The notes below the pieces were generated by a model. The model was not told the DNA's origin. It searched no databases and was given only the letters and a program-made list of their open reading frames with translations. From Candidatus Sphingomonas colombiensis (GTDB taxonomy: Bacteria; Pseudomonadota; Alphaproteobacteria; Sphingomonadales; Sphingomonadaceae), in the NCBI GenBank assembly GCA_029202845.1, contig CP119315.1, positions 2,325,001 through 2,389,000 of the forward strand: 64,000 nucleotides of DNA. The letters are read 5' to 3'. Both the position numbers and the translations under genes were made by a program. This document shows positions 9,500 to 17,316 of the stretch, in pieces (the first letter of the stretch is position 1; each line of letters begins with the position of its first letter).

Positions 9500-10903
9500 T
9501 CAGAGGTCGATCGTGACGCTCAGGAAGCTCGGAACCGGGCCGTTCCAGCCGTCATCGGGCGTGTCATCGCGTGTTTCCTGACGGCGGCTCGGCTGGGGGG
9601 CCTCCGCGCGCGGTTCCTTACGGCGACGCTGATCGGCGGCCTGCTCGCGCGGCTCGTCCTTTCGGCGCGGTTCCGGCGCGCGACTTGCGGGGCGCGCCGC
9701 TTCCGGCTCGGCGGCGCGTTCGCCACGGCCACGGCGGCGCGGCTTTTCCTCCGGCGCTGGCTGTTCCTCTGCGACGGGCTTCGCAGGCGCGGCGAGGCGC
9801 GGAATTTTCTGCCCGGTAAGCTTCTCGATATTCTCGATGTTTTCCGCGTCATCGGGCGCGATGAGCGTATAGGCGACACCCGTCGCGCCGGCGCGACCGG
9901 TGCGGCCGATGCGGTGGACATAATCATCCGGATGCCAGGGCGCATCGAAGTTGAAGACGTGGCTCACGCCCTTAACGTCCAGCCCGCGCGCGGCGACATC
10001 GGAGGCGACGAGGATGTTGATATCGCCTTGCTTGAAGCGCTCCAGCTCCGCGATACGCGCCGGCTGTTCCATGTCGCCATGAATTTCGCCGGAGGAGAAG
10101 CCGTGCTTCTTCAGGCTCTTGTTCAGCTCCCGCACGGTCGTCTTGCGGTTGCAGAAGATGATCGCGGTGCGCATCTCTTCGGCCTGCAACAGGCCGCGCA
10201 GCGTATCGCGCTTGTCGAATGCCGATCCCTTCACCGGCACCAGCCATTGCGTGATGTTGGTGTTGGTGGTGGCAGGGCGCGCGACTTCGATCGTCTTGGG
10301 ATTGCTCAGGAAACGATCCGCCAGCTTCTTGATCGGCGGCGGCATCGTCGCGGAGAACAGCAGCGTCTGGCGGCTGGCGGGCAGCTTGGTGCAGATCGTT
10401 TCGATATCGGGGATGAAGCCCATATCGAGCATCCGATCCGCCTCGTCGATGACGAGCAGGTCGCAGCCGGTGAGCAGGATCTTGCCGCGCTCGAACAGGT
10501 CCATCAGGCGGCCGGGCGTGGCGATCAGCACGTCGACGCCCTTTTCCAGCGCCTTCACCTGATCGCCCATCTGCACGCCGCCGATCAGCAGCGCCATCGA
10601 GAGCTTGTGGTATTTGCCGTATTTCTCGAAATTCTCGGCGACCTGTGCGGCAAGCTCCCGCGTCGGCTCGAGGATCAGGCTGCGCGGCATCCGCGCACGG
10701 CTGCGGCCGTGGGCGAGGATGTCGATCATCGGCAACACGAACGAGGCGGTCTTGCCCGTGCCCGTCTGCGCGACGCCGATGATGTCGCGCATCATCAGCA
10801 CCGAGGGGATGGCCGACGCCTGAATTGGGGTCGGTTCCGTATAGCCGGTATCGGCTACGGCGCGAAGCAGTTCGTCTGACAGGCCGAGATCGGCGAAGCT
10901 CAT
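9500..10903 (-). CDS. DEAD-box ATP-dependent RNA helicase, RhlE-like
   Basis: A 467-residue RNA helicase likely acting in ribosome assembly or mRNA turnover. The Q motif (PTPIQ) is near 25-29, Walker A AQTGTGKT at 45-52, PTREL near 80-84, DEAD at 153-156, SAT at 184-186 and a HRIGRTGR motif in the second RecA domain. After about residue 375 comes a low-complexity tail rich in Arg, Glu, Ala and Pro, typical of alphaproteobacterial RhlE-type helicases and probably RNA binding. The frame is open ten codons upstream, but the ATG at 10903 begins the conserved MSFADLGL start. A leader of about 125 bases separates it from the next gene upstream. Confidence 0.94.
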   Translation of the reverse strand: MSFADLGLSDELLRAVADTGYTEPTPIQASAIPSVLMMRDIIGVAQTGTGKTASFVLPMIDILAHGRSRARMPRSLILEPTRELAAQVAENFEKYGKYHKLSMALLIGGVQMGDQVKALEKGVDVLIATPGRLMDLFERGKILLTGCDLLVIDEADRMLDMGFIPDIETICTKLPASRQTLLFSATMPPPIKKLADRFLSNPKTIEVARPATTNTNITQWLVPVKGSAFDKRDTLRGLLQAEEMRTAIIFCNRKTTVRELNKSLKKHGFSSGEIHGDMEQPARIAELERFKQGDINILVASDVAARGLDVKGVSHVFNFDAPWHPDDYVHRIGRTGRAGATGVAYTLIAPDDAENIENIEKLTGQKIPRLAAPAKPVAEEQPAPEEKPRRRGRGERAAEPEAARPASRAPEPRRKDEPREQAADQRRRKEPRAEAPQPSRRQETRDDTPDDGWNGPVPSFLSVTIDL

Positions 10904-11028
10904 GGCAATTCCGAGAAAGAGCAGTGGGCGCACCCACTGGTCGCCTCGTGCCGCCGGAACGCGATTACGGTGAAAAAGTCAAGTTTTTGTGAGATTCGGT
11001 GCTTCGGCGAACCCCGTCGCGACAAGCA

Positions 11029-11514
11029 TCAGCGGCGCGGAACAAGCGTGCGGAATTGCGCGATTTCGCAGCGCGCGCCCGAACGTGAGCGCAATACGTC
11101 GCGCCCGGCACAGATCATCCCGTCGCCCGTGCGCTTGATATAGAAGCCGGTGTAGAACTTTAGCGTGGGGCAATCGTCATCCAGCTTGGCGCGCAGGCGG
11201 CGCCCGTCGCTTGTCTCCAGATCGACGTCGCCATCGGCCATGCTCGCCGCGACGATCGAATCCGCCGGCACGCATTTCGGTGCCTTTTGCTCGCGCCAGA
11301 CGATCGGCGGCGGCGGGGCAGGGCGATAGCGCGGGCGCGGCGCGTCCGGCGGCGAATCGGCGCGCGGGATGCGGATCACCATCCGTTCGCGGATGATCAC
11401 TTGCGTCTGCGCCCATTGCGCGCCGGCGAGATCGCCCACGCCGGGCTCCTGCGCGGACACCAATAGCGGCGCGGCGGCGACAAGCGTCAGTAAGAAGAGA
11501 GTGCGATCCGACAT
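11029..11514 (-). CDS. Secreted protein of unknown function
   Basis: I do not recognise this 161-residue protein. It starts with a clear Sec signal peptide (LFLLTLVAAAPLLVSAQ), followed by a proline- and arginine-rich linker near residues 50-75. The C-terminal part contains four cysteines, which could form disulfides in the periplasm. ATG 11514 is preferred over a TTG at 11520. It is divergent from the FAD-linked oxidase gene (68 bases between starts) and upstream of the helicase on the same strand. Similar small secreted proteins are common in sphingomonads, so it may be conserved but uncharacterised. Confidence 0.7.
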   Translation of the reverse strand: MSDRTLFLLTLVAAAPLLVSAQEPGVGDLAGAQWAQTQVIIRERMVIRIPRADSPPDAPRPRYRPAPPPPIVWREQKAPKCVPADSIVAASMADGDVDLETSDGRRLRAKLDDDCPTLKFYTGFYIKRTGDGMICAGRDVLRSRSGARCEIAQFRTLVPRR

Positions 11515-11582
11515 AAGCAAATTCGTTTACGCTTTGGCGATGGGATTTGAACGAAGGATGAATTGCATGCGATGAGTGCCCC

Positions 11583-13022
11583 ATGACGCCTGCTCAGACC
11601 AGCCTGCTCGAAACGCTTTCCGGCCAGCTTCCGCCACGCGCGATCGTCACCGATCGGGATGTGATCGCCCCGCTCGAAACCGATTGGCGCGGGCGCTGGC
11701 ATGGCCATGCGCCGCTGCTGCTCGCGCCGGCCTCCACCATCGAGGTGTCGACGATCGTGGCGGCGGCGGCGGCGTTGGGTGTGCCGCTGGTGCCGCAGGG
11801 CGGGAATACGTCGATGGTCGGCGGCGCGACGCCCCCCGCTGATGGCAGCGCGGTGATCCTGTCGATGCGGCGGATGAACGCGATCCGCTCGCTCGATGCG
11901 GAGGCGGGGCTGGTGGTGGCGGAGGCGGGGGTGATCCTGTCCGATCTGCACAGCGCGGCGATCGAGGCGGGGCGCCGGTTTCCGCTATCGCTCGGCGCGA
12001 AGGGGTCGGCGACGATCGGCGGCCTCGTCTCCACCAACGCCGGCGGCACGCAAGTCCTGCGTTTCGGCACAATGCGCGGGCTGGTCGCGGGGCTGGAAGC
12101 GGTGTTGCCGGACGGCCAGATTCATGACGGGCTGGCGGCGCTCAAGAAAGACAATCGCGGTTACGATCTCACCCAATTGCTGATCGGGGGCGAGGGGACG
12201 TTGGGCATCGTCACCGCCGCGACGCTGCGGCTTGCGCCGGCGGTGGCGGCGCGCGCGGTCGCCTGGGTGGGACTGACGGACCCGGCCGCCGCGCTCGCGC
12301 TGCTTCGTCGTTTCCAGCGCGCGAGCAATGATGTGGAGAGCTTCGAGCTGCTGCCGGGCGAGTCGCTCGACGCGGTGTTGCAGCACATTCCCGGCACCCG
12401 CGCGCCGCTGACAGGCGCACACCCATGGCATGCGCTGATCGAGGTGACGGCCGCCGATACGACAGGCGAGCCGCCCGCCGCGATCGTGGAGCGCGTGTTG
12501 AGCACCGCGCTCGGCGACGGGCTGATCGCCGATGCGACGCTTGCGGCGAGCGAGGCGCAGGCCGATGCCTTTTGGCGCATCCGTGAATCGATTTCCGAGG
12601 CGGAGCGCGCGACCGGCCCGGCGGCGCAGCATGACATTTCCGTGCCGATAGAGGCGATGCCACGCTTCATGATCGAGGCCGCCGCCGCCTGCGACGCGCG
12701 CTTCCCCGGCACCCATGCGTCTGGCTTCGGCCATTTGGGGGACGGCAACGTGCATTTCCACGTCCGCGCGCCCGCTGGCGTCGACGCGGCACGCTGGTTC
12801 GCGGAGGAAGCGCCGGGGGTGACGCGCTTCGTCGATGATCTGGTGGTCGCGGCGGGGGGCTCGATCTCCGCCGAACACGGCATCGGGCAGATGAAGCTGG
12901 GCGAGCTGGAGCGCCTCTCCGCGCCCGCGCGGCTGAGCGCGCTGCGGGCGATCAAAGGCGCGCTCGATCCGGCGGGAATCATGAACCCCGGCAAGCTCGT
13001 CAAGCCCGCATCACCTCGTTAA
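11583..13022 (+). CDS. FAD-linked 2-hydroxyacid dehydrogenase (GlcD / D-2-hydroxyglutarate dehydrogenase-like)
   Basis: A 479-residue flavoprotein of the vanillyl-alcohol-oxidase fold. The N-terminal FAD_binding_4 domain shows QGGNTSMVGGA and the LGAKGSATIGGLVSTNAGGT-type pyrophosphate region. The C-terminal FAD-oxidase domain shows GHLGDGNVHFH and a final HGIGQMK motif with the metal/substrate histidines. Family members oxidise D-lactate, glycolate or D-2-hydroxyglutarate. The length and GHLGDGN motif favour D-2-hydroxyglutarate or D-lactate dehydrogenase, but the substrate is not certain. It stands alone, upstream of the SapC gene. Confidence 0.85.
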   Translation: MTPAQTSLLETLSGQLPPRAIVTDRDVIAPLETDWRGRWHGHAPLLLAPASTIEVSTIVAAAAALGVPLVPQGGNTSMVGGATPPADGSAVILSMRRMNAIRSLDAEAGLVVAEAGVILSDLHSAAIEAGRRFPLSLGAKGSATIGGLVSTNAGGTQVLRFGTMRGLVAGLEAVLPDGQIHDGLAALKKDNRGYDLTQLLIGGEGTLGIVTAATLRLAPAVAARAVAWVGLTDPAAALALLRRFQRASNDVESFELLPGESLDAVLQHIPGTRAPLTGAHPWHALIEVTAADTTGEPPAAIVERVLSTALGDGLIADATLAASEAQADAFWRIRESISEAERATGPAAQHDISVPIEAMPRFMIEAAAACDARFPGTHASGFGHLGDGNVHFHVRAPAGVDAARWFAEEAPGVTRFVDDLVVAAGGSISAEHGIGQMKLGELERLSAPARLSALRAIKGALDPAGIMNPGKLVKPASPR

Positions 13023-13106
13023 GCTTGCACCGCGCGGGCCGTACGAATAGGGCCGCGCGATCCGGGCCGTGCCGGCCCTGTCGAATTGTCGAGACTGGAG
13101 AGAATG

Positions 13107-13877
13107 ATGGCGAGTGCGCCGCAGCAGCTTCCGCTTTTTTACAACGGCCTGGAGCCGCTTTCGAGCGAGTTGCACGCCAAATATCGTATCCGGCAGGCGA
13201 ATGCCGCTCCGTTCCTGCGGAATCAGCATGCCATTCCCGTGACCGTCGAAGAGTTCCCGATGGTGCAGCGCTTCATGCCGATCGTGTTCACCGCCGGCCC
13301 GGAAGCAATTCCGATCGCGCTGATGGGCCTGAACGAAGGCGTCAACGTCTTCCTCGATGCGGATGGCAAGCTGACCGAAGACAATTTCTACGTCCCGGCC
13401 TATATCCGCCGCTACCCGTTCATGCTCGCCCGGCTGCGCCCGGATGCCGAGGAACTGTCGCTGTGCTTCGATCCGACCGCCGATACCGTCGGCGCGTTCG
13501 ATGAAGGCGATGCGCTGTTCGAAGGTGCCGAGCCGAGCGAGTTGACGCGTAACATCCTGTCGTTCAACGAATCGTTCGAACAGGCGGGCGCGCGCACAGG
13601 CGCTTTCATGCAGGAAATGCGCGAGATGGAGCTGCTGATGGAGGGCGAAGTCTCTATCCAGCACGATGGCTATGAGCAGCCGTTCGTCTATCGTGGCTTC
13701 CAGATGGTCAACGAGGAAAAGCTGGTCGATCTGCGTGGCGATCAGCTGCGCAAGATGTCCAAATCCGGCATGTTGCCGTTGATCTATGCCCACCTCTTCT
13801 CGCTCGCCCTGATGCGCGATCTTTTCGCGCGGCAGGTTCGCCTCGGCCTGGTGCCGCAACCCAATCTGGTTTCCTGA
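13107..13877 (+). CDS. SapC family protein
   Basis: A 256-residue protein of the SapC family, widespread in sphingomonads and Caulobacter. It was named from the S-layer region of Campylobacter, and its biochemical role is unknown. In other genomes SapC genes often sit near TonB receptors and tryptophan halogenase-like genes; neither is adjacent here. No signal peptide or membrane segment is evident. The purine-rich GGAG at 13097-13100 is best spaced for ATG 13107; ATG 13104 is an alternative. It is followed after 17 bases by the cytochrome b561 gene, which may be cotranscribed. Confidence 0.85.
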   Translation: MASAPQQLPLFYNGLEPLSSELHAKYRIRQANAAPFLRNQHAIPVTVEEFPMVQRFMPIVFTAGPEAIPIALMGLNEGVNVFLDADGKLTEDNFYVPAYIRRYPFMLARLRPDAEELSLCFDPTADTVGAFDEGDALFEGAEPSELTRNILSFNESFEQAGARTGAFMQEMREMELLMEGEVSIQHDGYEQPFVYRGFQMVNEEKLVDLRGDQLRKMSKSGMLPLIYAHLFSLALMRDLFARQVRLGLVPQPNLVS

Positions 13878-13894
13878 TCTGAAAGGATAATGCG

Positions 13895-14440
13895 ATGGCC
13901 CGATCGATGATCGATGTACGTTATTCAAGCGTAGCGATCGCGTTTCACTGGGCCATCGCATTGCTGGTGATCGTCAATCTGATCATTGGCATCGGGCATG
14001 ATGCGGTGCCGGCGCTGCGTGCGTGGATGCCCGCGCACAAATCCATCGGCATTACCGTGCTGGTGCTGACGCTGGCACGGCTGGCGTGGCGTCTGGGTCA
14101 TCGCTCGCCCCCGCTGCCGCCGCGGATGGCCGCGTGGGAGCGGAGCGCCACTTATGCCGCCCATTGGCTATTCTATGGGCTGCTCATCCTGCTGCCCCTC
14201 TCGGGCTGGATGATGGTCTCATCGCCCGATCGGAAACGGCCGCTCGACTGGTTCGGGTTGTTTGATATCCCGTTTCTTTCGGTGTCGCGCGCCACGGCGC
14301 ACCTTGGCGGCGACGCGCATGGGATACTCGGCTGGTCGATGCTGGCGCTGGTTGCGATCCATGTCGCGGCGGCGCTGCGCCATCAATTCCTGCTTCGCGA
14401 CAATCTTATCGCGCGCATGGTGCCGGGATCGGCGCGATAA
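13895..14440 (+). CDS. Cytochrome b561 family membrane protein
   Basis: A 181-residue di-haem integral membrane protein of the bacterial cytochrome b561 (CybB) type. Four hydrophobic segments are visible (about 12-33, 48-66, 87-110, 145-165). Candidate haem-ligand histidines lie at the AFHW, AHKS, AHW and AHGILGW positions. Members move electrons from the quinone pool, for example to or from superoxide. A small hairpin (TGGACC / GGTCCA, 14447-14464) follows the stop codon but lacks a T-run. Confidence 0.9.
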   Translation: MARSMIDVRYSSVAIAFHWAIALLVIVNLIIGIGHDAVPALRAWMPAHKSIGITVLVLTLARLAWRLGHRSPPLPPRMAAWERSATYAAHWLFYGLLILLPLSGWMMVSSPDRKRPLDWFGLFDIPFLSVSRATAHLGGDAHGILGWSMLALVAIHVAAALRHQFLLRDNLIARMVPGSAR

Positions 14441-14465
14441 AAGCGATGGACCGTTGATGGTCCAC

Positions 14466-14493
14466 TTGAAACTAAATCCCGTTGTCATATGTT
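14466..14493 (+). promoter_or_regulatory. Sigma70-type promoter for the candidate small RNA
   Basis: TTGAAA (14466-14471) is separated by 16 bases from TATGTT (14488-14493). This places a transcription start near 14500, at the first base pair of the structured RNA that follows. Confidence 0.55.
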
Positions 14494-14499
14494 ATTGAA

Positions 14500-14604
14500 G
14501 TACGGCGGCGCGTCCCCCCTTTCGTGACGCCGTATGACACGCCTCTGGCGTGTCTCCTCCCTGAACCTTGGCCACCTCGCGTGTATTCGCGAGGTGGTTT
14601 TTTT
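14500..14604 (+). ncRNA. Candidate trans-acting small RNA with anti-Shine-Dalgarno CCUCC motif
   Basis: About 105 nt between cytochrome b561 and the N-formylglutamate amidohydrolase gene. A sigma70-like promoter precedes it and a textbook terminator ends it. Three stems are visible: TACGGCG/CGCCGTA (14501-14507 with 14528-14534) around a C-rich loop, an 8-bp stem GACACGCC/GGCGTGTC (14536-14543 with 14547-14554), and the terminator. The single-stranded linker between stems two and three carries UCCUCCCU, with CCUCC at 14556-14560. That motif can pair with GGAGG ribosome binding sites, as described for several alphaproteobacterial small RNAs. No convincing open reading frame is present. The family name is not certain. 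Confidence 0.65.
14572..14604 (+). terminator. Strong intrinsic terminator
   Basis: A perfect 10-bp stem (14572-14581 with 14588-14597, arm CCACCTCGCG) with a 6-base loop is followed immediately by seven T residues. It ends the candidate small RNA and abuts the 3' end of the convergent amidohydrolase gene. Confidence 0.9.
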
Positions 14605-14610
14605 ATGGGG

Positions 14611-15444
14611 CTATTCCGCCGCGAGCGCGGTGGGGGTGTCGAGCGCTTCGTCGGCCAGCGCGTCGATCGTCGCGCGGACGAGCGAGACGGTCATGTCGAA
14701 GCCCGCGCCCGGCTTGTCGAACGCGCGATCGAGATAGAGCGAGCGATCGAGTTCTAATTGTATCGCATGGATATGCGTGGCGGGCTTGCCATGGCGATCG
14801 AGGATATGCCCGCCAGGATAAGGCGTATTGCGGATATGGCGCAGCCCCGCCGCCGCGACCACGGCCTCCACGCGACGCATATAGCGCACCGAGCAGGACT
14901 GGCCGAAGCGATCGCCGGTGACGATCCGTGCGTTCCCCTCCGTGATCGGTGGCATCGAATGGAGATCGAGCAGCACCGCGCAGCCGAAGCGGGCGTGGGC
15001 GCGCTCCAGCGCCTCTTTGAGCGCCGCGTGATAGGGGCGGTGGTCGGCTGCGATCCGGGCGGCGATCTCGTCCCCGGAAAAACGCCGCCGCCATATGTCG
15101 CTGACCCGCCCGGTGCGCCGGGGGACGATGCCCAGCCCGCCGCGTACCTTGACGCTGGGGTGGCCGCCTGGCGCACCCTCGTCGACAGCGGGATCACGCT
15201 CATGCTCGGCGCGATTGAGGTCGATCCACGCTCGGCCGAGCCGCTGGATGATCAGCGTCTCGCGACCGCGCGCCGCGAGCGCGACCGTATCGACGTGGCG
15301 ATCCTCCAGCGAGGCCAGCAACTCCACCGGGACGCGCAGATTGGCGCGCAATGCCAGCGGATATTCCCGCCCCGCATGGGGGACGGAAATCACTACCGGG
15401 CTTTCGGGCGTTTCGGCGCCGAGGAGGTCGAACGAACTGGTCAT
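14611..15444 (-). CDS. N-formylglutamate amidohydrolase family protein
   Basis: A 277-residue hydrolase of the N-formylglutamate deformylase family (HutG type II, related to AstE-like zinc hydrolases). The N-terminal VISVPHAGREYP and DRHVDT motifs, the LLDLHSMPP motif and the NTPYPGGHI motif carry the conserved His, Asp and Glu metal and catalytic residues. In the histidine pathway the enzyme releases formate from N-formyl-L-glutamate. No hut genes are adjacent, so its in vivo substrate is inferred from the family only. It is divergent from cpdR, with 130 bases between starts. Confidence 0.88.
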   Translation of the reverse strand: MTSSFDLLGAETPESPVVISVPHAGREYPLALRANLRVPVELLASLEDRHVDTVALAARGRETLIIQRLGRAWIDLNRAEHERDPAVDEGAPGGHPSVKVRGGLGIVPRRTGRVSDIWRRRFSGDEIAARIAADHRPYHAALKEALERAHARFGCAVLLDLHSMPPITEGNARIVTGDRFGQSCSVRYMRRVEAVVAAAGLRHIRNTPYPGGHILDRHGKPATHIHAIQLELDRSLYLDRAFDKPGAGFDMTVSLVRATIDALADEALDTPTALAAE

Positions 15445-15574
15445 TGATGGGCGAACCTATGGCACGTCGCCGTTGGTCGCAACGGGGCGCGCGCAGGTGG
15501 AAAATGTTAATGGATTGGGGCATAGTGCCGGCTCCGGACGAGACAGAGCCAGAGGCGAGGACCGACAACCACCA

Positions 15575-15952
15575 ATGATCAGGATTCTACTGGCCGAAGA
15601 CGATCAGGTGATGCGTGAATACCTTGCCCGGGCGCTGGAGCGTTCTGGCTATGCGGTGTCGGCGGTCGATCGCGGGACGGCGGCGTTGCCGTTGATCGAA
15701 ACGGAACGATTCGATCTGCTGCTCACCGATATCGTGATGCCCGAAATGGACGGGATCGAGCTTGCGCAGAAAGCGGCGGATATCGCGCCCGAGATGCGCG
15801 TGATGTTCATCACAGGCTTCGCGGCGGTCACGCTGAAAGCGGGCAAATCCATGCCGCAGGCGCGCGTGCTGTCCAAACCATTCCATCTGCGCGATCTGGT
15901 GATGGAGGTGGACCGCATGTTCGAGGCGGATAATGTGAGCGGCCTCAACTGA
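15575..15952 (+). CDS. cpdR: CpdR-type single-domain response regulator
   Basis: A 125-residue receiver domain without an output domain. Acidic residues Asp9 and Asp10 and the phosphoacceptor Asp52 (in LLLTDIVMPEMDG) are present, and the FITGFAAV and KPFHLRDL segments match CpdR closely. In Caulobacter unphosphorylated CpdR localises ClpXP to the cell pole and primes degradation of cell-cycle substrates. Phosphorylation through CckA-ChpT blocks this. The ATG at 15575 is chosen because the receiver fold begins there; a longer open frame upstream shows no homology. tRNA-Val follows 56 bases later. Confidence 0.93.
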   Translation: MIRILLAEDDQVMREYLARALERSGYAVSAVDRGTAALPLIETERFDLLLTDIVMPEMDGIELAQKAADIAPEMRVMFITGFAAVTLKAGKSMPQARVLSKPFHLRDLVMEVDRMFEADNVSGLN

Positions 15953-16008
15953 ATGTGAAACAGGCGCTTGCGCGGTCTGAATCTCCCGGCTAAAGGCCCC
16001 ACTCCCGT

Positions 16009-16083
16009 GGGCGTGTAGCTCAGTGGTAGAGCACTGTGTTGACATCGCAGGGGTCGCAAGTTCAATCCTTGCCACGCCCACCA
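16009..16083 (+). tRNA. tRNA-Val (GAC anticodon)
   Basis: A 75-base cloverleaf including an encoded CCA end. The 7-bp acceptor stem is GGGCGTG (16009-16015) with CACGCCC (16073-16079). The D-arm contains TAGCTCAGTGGTAGAGC. The anticodon loop TTGACAT is closed by CTGTG/CGCAG-type pairing, with GAC at 16041-16043. The T-loop TTCAATC is canonical. Discriminator base A and CCA follow. Confidence 0.95.
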
Positions 16084-16087
16084 TGAC

Positions 16088-16123
16088 AAGCCTCGGAAAG
16101 CGTAATGTTTTCCGAGGCTTTTC
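16088..16123 (+). terminator. Intrinsic terminator of tRNA-Val
   Basis: A perfect 12-bp stem (AAGCCTCGGAAA, 16088-16099, with 16109-16120) and a 9-base loop, followed by a short T-run, lies immediately after the tRNA. Confidence 0.88.
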
Positions 16124-16525
16124 TGTAAGCCGATGGCGTCAAGCGGGACGCCAAATCGCGCCGGAATATGCCCCGTTTCACCCCGATTTGCCCCCTTCGG
16201 TGGGCGTTTTATGGGCACGTGAGGGCACGCTCGTCCGCCGCCGGATTTACGACCTATCTGTAGCTAGCGATTCGAGGGAGCGATCACCGCCCGTCCGGAC
16301 GTGAGCGCCGCGATCGTGCGAGACGTTCGCTCGAGTCGCGGATCAGCCTTCATCTGCCGATCACAAGTGAAGGAGGGGCCTGCACCTGCCATCGGCACGG
16401 CGTTGAGGCTCGTGTCGCGAAACTAGCGGATCCGAGACATGCCTATGACGCGCCGCCGAGGACAGGCGCCGAACCGGGGGGAAGCGGGAAAGTAGCTCGA
16501 GCCGCTGAATTACCCATTCGCGGCA
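16124..16525. other. Gene-free interval between tRNA-Val and the benzoate operon
   Basis: About 400 bases without a convincing coding region. Short open frames here do not resemble any family I recognise and have no ribosome binding sites. The interval separates tRNA-Val and its terminator from pcaD, the last gene of the aromatic operon. No integrase fragment or repeat of the tRNA 3' end was recognised. Confidence 0.6.
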
Positions 16526-17314
16526 TCAATTTTCCGTGATGAAATCATCCACCAGTCGGCCGAATTCATTCGGCATCTCGATGTTGCTCAGGTGAGCCGT
16601 ATCCAGCATTCGCAATTGCGCGTGCTGGATCGCGTTTGCGAGGAACGTTGCTTGATCAGGAGGTGTAGCCGGATCACGCGATCCGCCGATAACAAGCGTC
16701 GGCAGCGAAATCGCGCCAACGCTGCCGCGCTGGTCCATATCGCGGATGGCGGCGCAGGCGGCCGTGTAGCCGATCGGATCGGTATCGAGGAGCATCCCCA
16801 GAATGCGCTGCGGCTCTGCCGATCTTGCCTGAAATTCCGGGGTGAACCAGCGTTCGACGACGGCACTGGCGATGGCCGCCATGCCACTGGACTTTACAAG
16901 CGCGATCCGGGAATCCCAGCTTTCCGGCGGCCCCATATAGGCCGAGGTATTGGCGAGCACCAAATGCCGCACGCGAGCCGGTGCGGAAAGGCCAAGCCAC
17001 TGGCCGACCATGCCGCCAAGCGACAGACCGACGAAATCGCATTGCTGGATGCCAAGGTGATCCAGCACCGCCAGCGCGTCCGCGCCGAGACGCTCGATCC
17101 CGAAGCCGATCGGCGTGACATCCGACCGGCCGTGCCCGCGCATATCATAGCGGATGACGAAACGATGCTTCGACCAGGCCGCGATCTGATCGTCCCACAT
17201 GGTGAGATTGGTGCCGAGCGAATTGGCGAGCAGCAAGGCGGGCAGATCGCGATCACCGGCGGTCTGCCAGAATATGCGGCAGCCATCGTCGGTACGAAAC
17301 TCTCCGCTCGTCAT
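16526..17314 (-). CDS. pcaD: 3-oxoadipate enol-lactonase
   Basis: A 262-residue alpha/beta hydrolase that opens beta-ketoadipate enol-lactone to beta-ketoadipate, where the catechol and protocatechuate branches join. The nucleophile elbow GLSLGG, the acid-region GGSRDPATPP and a late His (TAHLSNIE) form the triad. The start ATG at 17314 lies two bases after the pcaF stop, with GGAGAGG just upstream inside pcaF. The frame is open further upstream, but only in overlap with pcaF. It is the last gene of the catBCA-benABD-pcaIJFD run. Because it serves the catechol branch here it could equally be called catD. Confidence 0.93.
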   Translation of the reverse strand: MTSGEFRTDDGCRIFWQTAGDRDLPALLLANSLGTNLTMWDDQIAAWSKHRFVIRYDMRGHGRSDVTPIGFGIERLGADALAVLDHLGIQQCDFVGLSLGGMVGQWLGLSAPARVRHLVLANTSAYMGPPESWDSRIALVKSSGMAAIASAVVERWFTPEFQARSAEPQRILGMLLDTDPIGYTAACAAIRDMDQRGSVGAISLPTLVIGGSRDPATPPDQATFLANAIQHAQLRMLDTAHLSNIEMPNEFGRLVDDFITEN

Positions 17315-17316
17315 TG

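Noticed and set aside
9431..10879. A 482-residue plus-strand open frame opposite the DEAD-box helicase
   Set aside because: The helicase motifs are complete on the other strand; the shadow lacks any homology.
16130..16525. Integrase remnant beside tRNA-Val
   Set aside because: Looked for a tyrosine-recombinase fragment and for a duplicated tRNA 3' end in this interval; neither could be recognised.
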